Below are positions 28,807-34,565 of a stretch of 64,000 nucleotides of DNA, piece after piece. Position 1 is the stretch's first letter. Each line of letters starts with the position of its first letter. The position numbers and the translations under genes were made by a program. Below the pieces are notes generated by a model. That model saw nothing but the letters and a program-made list of their open reading frames with translations. It had not been told where the DNA came from and made no database searches. The DNA comes from Massilia sp. IC2-477 (GTDB lineage Bacteria; Pseudomonadota; Gammaproteobacteria; Burkholderiales; Burkholderiaceae_D), in NCBI RefSeq assembly GCF_020707265.1, contig NZ_JAJFEQ010000003.1, positions 1-64,000 of the forward strand. The letters are read 5' to 3'.

Positions 28807-29796
28807 ATGCTCAATCTGGATAAACTCCTGGTCCCGCTCACAGCAAGCCAGCCCTGCGGCGAAGACCTCGCGTTCTCGCCCGAGTTCGACGCCATCAACC
28901 GCGCGCGCCAGGCCGACGATCCGTCGATCGAGCAGGGCGCCTGGGTAACGACGCTGAAGGAAGCCGACTGGAAGTTCGTATCCAGGCGCTGCACCGAACT
29001 GCTGGAAACCCGCAGCAAGGACCTGCAGCTGGCAGTCTGGCTGGCCGAAGCGGCCACGAAAACCGACCGCCTTGCCGGCATGGCCGCCAGCCTGCGCCTC
29101 CTGGGGGCGCTGTGCGAACGCTATTGGGAGCACGTGCATCCGCTCCCCGACGAAGACGGCTACGAGCGCCGCATCGGCAACCTGGCCTGGATCGCGGCGC
29201 GCATTGCCCCGCTGGTGAAGGAAGTGCCGGTGGCCGAAGGCGTGAGCATGATGGCCTGGGAAGCGGCGCGGACGCGTGGGCCAGACGCGGTGGCCGAGCT
29301 GGAGGCAGCGCGCGCCAAGGCGCCGGCCTCCGCGCGTCAGGCTCTGGCAGCGGGCGCGCAGGAGTGCCTGGATGCGCTGGCCGAGCTGGAACGCGTGGTG
29401 GACGAGCGCCTCGGCGCCGATGGTCCCAGCTTCGGTGCGGCGCGTGCGGCCCTGCGCGATTTTGCCGACATGGCGGCGCCGGCGACTGCGCAACCGGTAG
29501 CCGTGGCGCCGATGCAGGGAGCGGCTGCCGCAATGCCGGTGGTGGTGGCGTCCGGCGCAGCGCTACGAGTGGTGGAGGGGCCGCTGCAAAGCCGCGAGCA
29601 GGCCCTGGCCCAGCTGCGCAGCGTCGCCGAGTTCTTCCGCCGCACCGAGCCGCACAGCCCGGTCGCCTACCTGGCCGAGAAGGCGGCGCGCTGGGGCGAG
29701 CAGCCGCTGCACGCGTGGCTGCGCTCGGTCATCAAGGACGACGCCTCGCTGGCGCGGCTGGAGGACTTGCTGGGAATCGAAGCGGAAGGGTTCTAG
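28807..29796 (+). CDS. tssA: Type VI secretion cap/priming protein TssA
   Basis: The 329-residue protein has the ImpA N-terminal domain (LLVPLTASQPCGEDLAFSPE, then LLETRSKDLQLAVWLAEAAT and ERRIGNLAWI), a variable Ala-rich linker and a C-terminal domain with RSVAEFFRRTEPHSPVAYL, which fits the short TssA type. It organises baseplate, tube and sheath polymerisation. It is the last gene of the tss operon; the next gene in the same direction, 73 bases on, is a TnpB unrelated to secretion. Confidence 0.93.
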   Translation: MLNLDKLLVPLTASQPCGEDLAFSPEFDAINRARQADDPSIEQGAWVTTLKEADWKFVSRRCTELLETRSKDLQLAVWLAEAATKTDRLAGMAASLRLLGALCERYWEHVHPLPDEDGYERRIGNLAWIAARIAPLVKEVPVAEGVSMMAWEAARTRGPDAVAELEAARAKAPASARQALAAGAQECLDALAELERVVDERLGADGPSFGAARAALRDFADMAAPATAQPVAVAPMQGAAAAMPVVVASGAALRVVEGPLQSREQALAQLRSVAEFFRRTEPHSPVAYLAEKAARWGEQPLHAWLRSVIKDDASLARLEDLLGIEAEGF

Positions 29797-29869
29797 CAGT
29801 TCGCCCAGAACTTGTTGAACTCTACACGGTCTCATTTAGTATGACGACCTCGGCTACCATCAGGAACCC

Positions 29870-31069
29870 ATGCTCGTAGCGCACCGCATTCGGCTCGCCC
29901 CGAACAACGTGCAGGCGGCCTACCTGGCGCGCGCCGCTGGTGTGGCCCGGTTCGCCTACAACTGGGCGCTGGTCGAGTGGAAGCGGCAGTACGAAGCTGG
30001 CAAGCTCGACCAAGCGTTGCCGAAGCCGAGCGAAGCGGCCCTGCGCCGCCAGCTCAATGCCATCAAGCGTGAGCAGTTCCCCTGGATGCTCGAGGTGACC
30101 AAGAACGCGCCGCAGATGGCGATCATGCAGCTGGGTGAGGCTTTCAAGAATTTCTTCGAACGGCGGGCGCGCTACCCGGCCTTCCGCAAGAAGGGCCGGC
30201 GCGACCGTTTCAGCTTGACCAACGACCAGTTCCGCCTCGAGGGCAAGAAGCTCCGGATTCCCAAGCTGGGGTGGGTGCGTATGCGCGAAGCCCTGCGTTT
30301 CGCGGGCCGGATCGTCGCGGCGACCATCTCCCGCACCGCCGGCCACTGGTACGCCAGCATCACTGTCGATACAGAGCACCCATCCTTGTCGCCTGCCGAG
30401 AACCAAGGCCCGGTGGGGGTGGACCTGGGCATCGCGGCGCTGGCCACCCTGTCGACCGGGGAGAAGTGGGCAGGACCGAAGGCGCTGCGCTTCCTGCTGG
30501 GGCGCCTGCGCCGCCTGTCTCGGGCGCTGTCGCGCAAGGTCAAGGGCTCGCGTAACCGGGCCCGGGCCAGGCTGAAGCTGGCCAGACTGCATGAGCGGAT
30601 CGCCAACATGCGCCGTGACAGCCTGCATCAACTCAGCACCAGCATCGCGCGGCGCTTTCACACGATCGGTATCGAAGATCTCAACGTGAAAGGGATGATG
30701 GCCAATTCCCGCCTGGCGCGCGCCATCGCCGACATGGGCTTTCGCGAACTGCGTCGCCAACTCGAGTACAAGTCGGCATGGCGGGGTGGGCACTTGGTCG
30801 TCGCCGACAGGTGGTTCGCGAGCAGCCGCTTGTGCTCTTGCTGTGGCTCCAAGCATGAAGCGCTCGATCTGGGAACAAGGCAATGGACCTGCCCGGGCTG
30901 CAAGACGCAACACGACCGCGACATCAATGCGGCCATCAACCTGAAGAACATGGCGGTGAGTTCCACCGTCGCTGCCTGTGGAGGGGAAGGCGCTGGCCTT
31001 GGGCGTGAGCACAAGGCGAAACCGGCCCCGGTGAAGCAGGAATCCAACGGCAAAGCCTGCTCTGCATAA
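29870..31069 (+). CDS. tnpB: TnpB-type RNA-guided endonuclease (IS200/IS605 group)
   Basis: The 399-residue protein is full length for TnpB. An N-terminal helix-turn-helix/OrfB region (RFAYNWALVEWKRQYE) is followed by a RuvC nuclease split by a zinc ribbon. Catalytic residues all seem present: Asp185 in GVDLGIAAL, Glu269 in IGIEDLNVKGM and Asp351 in HDRDINAAINL; zinc ligands are Cys322/325 and Cys341/344. Such proteins cut DNA guided by an RNA made from the 3' end of their own gene and the element end. No transposase is beside it, so it is probably moved in trans or stranded. Position directly behind tssA suggests insertion at the end of the T6SS operon. Confidence 0.9.
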   Translation: MLVAHRIRLAPNNVQAAYLARAAGVARFAYNWALVEWKRQYEAGKLDQALPKPSEAALRRQLNAIKREQFPWMLEVTKNAPQMAIMQLGEAFKNFFERRARYPAFRKKGRRDRFSLTNDQFRLEGKKLRIPKLGWVRMREALRFAGRIVAATISRTAGHWYASITVDTEHPSLSPAENQGPVGVDLGIAALATLSTGEKWAGPKALRFLLGRLRRLSRALSRKVKGSRNRARARLKLARLHERIANMRRDSLHQLSTSIARRFHTIGIEDLNVKGMMANSRLARAIADMGFRELRRQLEYKSAWRGGHLVVADRWFASSRLCSCCGSKHEALDLGTRQWTCPGCKTQHDRDINAAINLKNMAVSSTVAACGGEGAGLGREHKAKPAPVKQESNGKACSA

Positions 31070-31094
31070 CTTTGCGTAAGTTTGGAGGAACGGT

Positions 31095-31136
31095 GAAAGA
31101 AAATTTCACCTGGGGCCCAGGATGAAATTTTCTTTC
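31095..31136 (+). repeat. Long perfect hairpin after tnpB (element end, guide-RNA scaffold or terminator)
   Basis: A 14-bp perfect stem GAAAGAAAATTTCA/TGAAATTTTCTTTC continues, after one bulged A, into CCTGG/CCAGG with a tiny loop. It is AT-rich in a GC-rich region. It starts 25 bases after the tnpB stop. In TnpB elements a structured right end forms part of the guide (omega/re) RNA, so this is a candidate scaffold. It could equally be an old intergenic terminator. Pairing is seen directly; function is inferred. Confidence 0.55.
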
Positions 31137-31142
31137 GTGATT

Positions 31143-31185
31143 AAACCGGCTGCTGAGTTGCTCACTCACTCGGCCGGTTTTTGCA
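31143..31185. terminator. Bidirectional terminator between tnpB and the phasin gene
   Basis: The stem AAACCGGC/GCCGGTTT encloses about 22 bases with an inner GAG/CTC pairing. On the plus strand the right arm runs into TTTTTG; on the minus strand it ends in TTTAATC. The right arm overlaps the last codons of the phasin gene. Confidence 0.6.
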
Positions 31186-31729
31186 TACCCGGCTGCACCA
31201 TCGAGCTGGCCTTGGCGATCTGCTCCTCGACCGTCTGCACTGCCTGGCGCGTGGCCTGGGTCACCTGCTCATAGCCCTTGAAGGCATTGTCGATCGCGGT
31301 CTTGATGATCTCGACCGCGTTCTCCGAGCCCGGCTTGACGTTCTGCGTCACGTCGTAGATCAGCGCCGACAGCGTGCTCTTGGCTTCGGCCACGTGGGTG
31401 TCGGCAGCCTGGCGGAATTCCTGGTGCATCTCGTCGATGATGGCCTTGAGGTTCTCGCGGTATTCCGCGGCGCCGGCAGCGCCCGGCTGCATGCGCGCAT
31501 GCAGGGCGGCGATCGCGGCCTTGGGGTCGCCGGAAGCGGCAAACCCCGCGGCCATCTGTTGGCTGGCGGCGATCGAACCTTCCATCGAGTTCTTCGCTGC
31601 ATTCATGTTCAGGGCCACCACTTGCTCCACGCCCTTCACCGTCTTGTCGGCGAGGGTATTGAAAGTCTGCATCTGCAGGTCGAACAGGGTCTTGGTTGCG
31701 TTGGCGAACTGCTCCGGACTCGTGAACAT
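31166..31729 (-). CDS. Phasin family protein
   Basis: The 187-residue, mostly helical protein has the phasin opening (FTSPEQFANATKTLFDLQMQ, then ADKTVKGVEQVVALNMNAAK) and a C-terminal QAVQTVEEQIAKAS. Phasins coat polyhydroxyalkanoate granules and set their number and size. This implies that the host stores PHA, as betaproteobacteria of this group do. No other pha gene is near. An AGGAGACACCG ribosome site lies upstream of the ATG on the minus strand. Confidence 0.9.
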   Translation of the reverse strand: MFTSPEQFANATKTLFDLQMQTFNTLADKTVKGVEQVVALNMNAAKNSMEGSIAASQQMAAGFAASGDPKAAIAALHARMQPGAAGAAEYRENLKAIIDEMHQEFRQAADTHVAEAKSTLSALIYDVTQNVKPGSENAVEIIKTAIDNAFKGYEQVTQATRQAVQTVEEQIAKASSMVQPGMQKPAE

Positions 31730-31777
31730 CGGTGTCTCCTCAGTATTGGAATAAATCGGATGAGCCTTGCTATCCCA

Positions 31778-31975
31778 TTATTTAGCAACAATGAGTTTTT
31801 CGCAACGCGCGTCCCGGTACGGGCCGGCGAATTTTTCCCAGCCTTCGCCCAGAGGTGTCTGCGAGCAGGCCAGGGCGCCGTTGAGCTTGCTGCGCCATTG
31901 GTAATAGGGCGCGGGAGCCGCCGATGCGAATTGAACAAGGAGGCCGAGGGCGAGGAGGAGAGTGAGGCGTTTCAT
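31778..31975 (-). CDS. Small secreted protein with two cysteines, unknown function (65 aa)
   Basis: A clear Sec signal peptide (MKRLTLLLALGLLVQFASA) leaves a mature peptide of about 45 residues with two Cys (ALACSQ and ARCEK) that could form a disulphide. No family is recognised. It lies divergent from the CueR-like regulator; the copper-type operator lies 46-76 bases upstream of its start, but the promoter embedded there reads the other way. Confidence 0.6.
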   Translation of the reverse strand: MKRLTLLLALGLLVQFASAAPAPYYQWRSKLNGALACSQTPLGEGWEKFAGPYRDARCEKLIVAK

Positions 31976-32020
31976 GTCCTGTCGAGCTTAGCGCGGTGCC
32001 GTGCCAAGTCAAGCGTTCCC

Positions 32021-32051
32021 TTGACCTTCCTATCGTGGGAAGGTGTATTCT
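32021..32051 (+). promoter_or_regulatory. CueR/MerR-type promoter-operator of the regulator gene
   Basis: TTGACC and TATTCT are 19 bases apart, the over-long spacer typical of MerR-activated promoters. The dyad ACCTTCC/GGAAGGT lies inside that spacer, the wording seen at copper-responsive CueR sites. It reads toward the MerR-type gene 27 bases on. Confidence 0.8.
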
Positions 32052-32077
32052 GCCCTTGGATACAACAGGAGATGACA

Positions 32078-32488
32078 ATGGAACAAGCCGCAACGCAGCT
32101 CAACATCGGCGACGCCGCCAAGGCTTCCGGCGTGTCGGCCAAGATGATCCGCCATTACGAATCGATCGGGCTGGTCAGGGAGCCCAGGCGCACCGGGGCC
32201 GGCTACCGCGTGTATTCCGGGGAGGACGTGCGGGTGCTGCAGTTCGTGCACCGCGCCCGCGCACTCGGCTTCTCGCTCGAGCAGATTCGGAAATTACTGA
32301 GCCTGTGGCAGGACCAGGGCCGCGCCAGCGCCGACGTGCGCGCCCTCGCACGCGCCCACATCGACGAATTGAACAAGAAGATCGCCGAGATGGAGGCGAT
32401 GCGCCGCACCCTGGAAGCGCTGGCCGCCTCCTGCCATGGCGATGCGCGGTCAAACTGCCCGATCCTCGACGACCTGGCCGCGCACTAA
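32078..32488 (+). CDS. MerR-family (CueR/HmrR-like) copper-responsive regulator
   Basis: The 136-residue protein has a MerR winged helix (NIGDAAKASGVSAKMIRHYE, GLVREPRRTGAGYRVYS), a dimerisation helix, and a C-terminal metal loop CHGDARSNCPIL matching the two-Cys loop of CueR. It should sense Cu(I), Ag(I) or Au(I) and twist the promoter above. ATG 32078 is chosen because AGGAG is six bases away. It sits alone: the next gene is convergent and unrelated, and no copper ATPase, chaperone or oxidase is in the window, so it may act on distant genes and on itself. Confidence 0.88.
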   Translation: MEQAATQLNIGDAAKASGVSAKMIRHYESIGLVREPRRTGAGYRVYSGEDVRVLQFVHRARALGFSLEQIRKLLSLWQDQGRASADVRALARAHIDELNKKIAEMEAMRRTLEALAASCHGDARSNCPILDDLAAH

Positions 32489-33699
32489 TCTCTGGGCAGG
32501 GCCAGCGGGCGCACCCGCGCCAGGTCGGGGAAGGCGGTGACGCGGTAGCGTTCGGGATAGGCATCCGGCACCGGTACCATCAGTTCCGCGCAGGCCGCGT
32601 GCAGCGCATCCCAGGGCAGCATCAAGAGCTCCTGCATCTCATCGCCCTCGTACACCACCAGTGCCACGCGCTCGGTGCGCGGCAGCAGGCTGTCGACACC
32701 GTTGGTCCAGCTGCACAGGCTGTATTCGATGCCCTGCGTCTCGTCGCGCATCACCTTGTAGCTGGCTACGAAGATATCGGTGCCGCTCTTTTCGTGCAGT
32801 TCGTCCAGCGTCTCCTTCTGCGCCGCGTAGTCACCGAAGAGGTACTGGCGCTTCAGGTTTTCCAGCGCGCTGCGCGCCACTTCGTCTTCCGGCACATAGT
32901 CGACCGGTCGGCCATCCTGGTAGCGATACATCAGCGCGGACACCGGGCGGGGCTCGCTGTCGGCGATGCGCTGGGACAGCGCCACCATCGCGCGCACACC
33001 CTCGACATTGTTGCCGGATGCGAGCAAGAGCGTGCCGCGCGCCGGCGCCATCGCCACCGGCTTGGCGCCGGCGATGCGGTGCGCCAGGTCGGCCAGCAGC
33101 AGGCGCGAGGAGTCGTAGGCATCGCCCCAGTCGCCGGCAAACAGGCCAGGCTCGATCTGCACGAAGCGGTCGACGCTGGCGTCGCGCAGCGTGTCCATGG
33201 CGGCGGCCAGGGCCTGGTCCGCCGTCACACCCCATTGCTCCAGCTGCGCCGCACCAAACGACTGCATCATGTGCTCGCCATCGTGCACCAGCATCAGGGC
33301 GGTATCGCTACTGAAGGGGAAGGCCAGGCTGCCGGAGGACGCGGACGGTTCCTTGCCGAGTTCCATCAGCCGCAGGTATTCCATCATGCCGCGGCCGCGC
33401 AGCACCGGCATCAGGTGCGTGCGCGCTTCCGCGAAGGTGGCGGGCAGGCCGGGCGGGCGCATGATCGCGATCGCGCGCTCCAGCTGCAGCACACGTTCGT
33501 GTTTGTCGGCGGCGCAGTATTCCGGGTACAGGTTGTGCAGGTTGATGACCTGGCTGCCATCGCTGCCGACCAGCAGACGAAAACCCGCTTCGTCGAAGCG
33601 CACCGGTTCGTCCGGATGGTGGATGGCCAGCTTTTTCATCAACAGCTGGGCGTACTTGCGTGGCGTTGGTGGCCGGCGGAAGAAATCGAAGAGTGACAT
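32485..33699 (-). CDS. DUF1444 (YtpQ-like) protein
   Basis: The 404-residue soluble protein begins MSLFDFFRRPPTPRKYAQLL and has the block RLLVGSDGSQVINLHNLYPEY, which resembles DUF1444 of Bacillus YtpQ. No catalytic motif, signal peptide or membrane segment is visible and the function is unknown. It is convergent with the CueR-like gene (four-base overlap at the stops) and follows the three tRNA-Leu genes on the same strand, though a strong terminator lies between. Confidence 0.65.
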   Translation of the reverse strand: MSLFDFFRRPPTPRKYAQLLMKKLAIHHPDEPVRFDEAGFRLLVGSDGSQVINLHNLYPEYCAADKHERVLQLERAIAIMRPPGLPATFAEARTHLMPVLRGRGMMEYLRLMELGKEPSASSGSLAFPFSSDTALMLVHDGEHMMQSFGAAQLEQWGVTADQALAAAMDTLRDASVDRFVQIEPGLFAGDWGDAYDSSRLLLADLAHRIAGAKPVAMAPARGTLLLASGNNVEGVRAMVALSQRIADSEPRPVSALMYRYQDGRPVDYVPEDEVARSALENLKRQYLFGDYAAQKETLDELHEKSGTDIFVASYKVMRDETQGIEYSLCSWTNGVDSLLPRTERVALVVYEGDEMQELLMLPWDALHAACAELMVPVPDAYPERYRVTAFPDLARVRPLALPRD

Positions 33700-33763
33700 G
33701 GGCGCAGTCTAAGCAGAATGCAGGCGCATGTCCAAGTCGGAGGCATAAATGGAGCAAATAAAC

Positions 33764-33805
33764 GCAAAACGCCGTAAGCCTTTTTCAAAGCTTACGGCGT
33801 TTTGC
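33764..33805 (-). terminator. Terminator of the tRNA-Leu operon
   Basis: A perfect 16-bp stem GCAAAACGCCGTAAGC/GCTTACGGCGTTTTGC has a 10-base loop. On the minus strand the second arm contains TTTT and is followed by GTTTATTT. It lies 25 bases after the last tRNA-Leu 3' end and upstream of the DUF1444 gene. Confidence 0.85.
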
Positions 33806-33829
33806 GGGACGTCTGTCCTAGGTAGAGTT

Positions 33830-33914
33830 TGGTGCCCACGGAGGGACTCGAACCCCCACACCTCGCGGCACATGGACCTGAACCATGCGCGTCTACCAAT
33901 TCCGCCACGTGGGC
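33830..33914 (-). tRNA. tRNA-Leu (anticodon CAG), third copy in transcript order
   Basis: The minus strand gives a full class II tRNA of 85 bases with encoded CCA: acceptor GCCCACG/CGTGGGC, D-arm GCGGAATTGGTAGACGC, anticodon arm CATGG-TTCAGGT-CCATG (anticodon CAG, reads CUG), a long variable arm and T-arm with GGTTCGAGTC. It is identical to the next two copies. Confidence 0.96.
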
Positions 33915-33966
33915 ACTGAACCTGCTACTTCAAAACTTTACTGCTTGCGGATTTACATCCGGTAGT

Positions 33967-34051
33967 TGGTGCCCACGGAGGGACTCGAACCCCCACACCT
34001 CGCGGCACATGGACCTGAACCATGCGCGTCTACCAATTCCGCCACGTGGGC
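33967..34051 (-). tRNA. tRNA-Leu (anticodon CAG), second copy in transcript order
   Basis: The 85-base sequence is the same as the neighbouring copies, with anticodon loop TTCAGGT and encoded CCA. It is 52 bases from the copy at 33830 and about 100 from that at 34153. CUG is the dominant Leu codon in this GC-rich genome, which explains multiple copies. Confidence 0.96.
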
Positions 34052-34090
34052 ATATTTGCTTCGACTACTGCTACTACTGTGCTGCCTTCC

Positions 34091-34117
34091 GCGTGGGCGG
34101 AAATCCGCCCACCCTAC
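34091..34117. repeat. GTAGGGTGGGC-family hairpin repeat inside the tRNA spacer
   Basis: A hairpin GTGGGCGGA/TCCGCCCAC ends in CCTAC. It is the same unit as the two arms of the repeat at 43086-43194. It sits in the longer of the two tRNA-Leu spacers, so it was probably inserted there. Confidence 0.7.
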
Positions 34118-34152
34118 GATACTGCATACTGCTGCGGAGTACTACCGGTAGC

Positions 34153-34237
34153 TGGTGCCCACGGAGGGACTCGAACCCCCACACCTCGCGGCACATGGAC
34201 CTGAACCATGCGCGTCTACCAATTCCGCCACGTGGGC
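34153..34237 (-). tRNA. tRNA-Leu (anticodon CAG), first copy in transcript order
   Basis: An 85-base class II tRNA identical to the other two copies, with CCA encoded. It is first behind the promoter at 34377-34404, with a leader of about 130 bases. Confidence 0.96.
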
Positions 34238-34565
34238 ACTGAACTGCTAACTCTGCTACAATATCAGGCTTTGTCATTTTTCGCTAGATCAACTTTCGTC
34301 GGTCATCGCGCTGAACGCTCTTCCTGCTACTGCATTCTCTCCTGCTGCAGCTTGCTGCGTTGCTGAAGAGACCGAGATTATAGCGGAAGGATTTCAAAAG
34401 TCAAAGTCCCCGCGCTGGGGTTTGCAAGCAAGTTCCCCGAGCACGCTTCGCTGCATACGTTAGGCGAATCGCACGCCTCTCCGTTACACTACGCCTGTCA
34501 AGGTGTCAATGAATCCAGGCCCTGCATTGGCAGTGTCCATCCATTAAGAGAAATAAGAAAACGAT
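34238..34565. other. Intergenic region between the tRNA-Leu operon and rnr
   Basis: This 328-base gap holds the minus-strand tRNA promoter (34377-34404) and its leader, in which CTGC-rich repeats (CTGCTGCAGCTTGCTGC) could form a hairpin. The rnr side (34405-34565) has no clear sigma-70 pair; TTACACT at 34484-34490 is a weak -10 candidate. No open frame with a ribosome site was seen. Confidence 0.5.
34377..34404 (-). promoter_or_regulatory. Strong sigma-70 promoter of the tRNA-Leu operon
   Basis: On the minus strand TTGACT and a perfect TATAAT are 16 bases apart. Transcription should begin near 34370 and run through three tRNA-Leu genes to the terminator at 33764. Confidence 0.85.

Larger units (their letters stand above)
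29797..31136 (+). mobile_element. IS1341-like element carrying only tnpB (borders uncertain)
   Basis: A single tnpB without tnpA sits between the tssA stop and the phasin gene. The left border must fall between 29797 and 29869; the right border may be at or after the hairpin at 31095-31136. IS200/IS605-group ends do not have terminal inverted repeats or target duplications, so the borders cannot be fixed from one copy. Confidence 0.5.

Noticed and set aside
33829..34242. Plus-strand frame with a threefold repeated peptide, and a possible short CRISPR-like repeat array
   Set aside because: The repeats are the reverse complement of three tRNA-Leu genes. The peptide is an artefact of translating tRNA antisense, and the spacing and cloverleaf rule out CRISPR.
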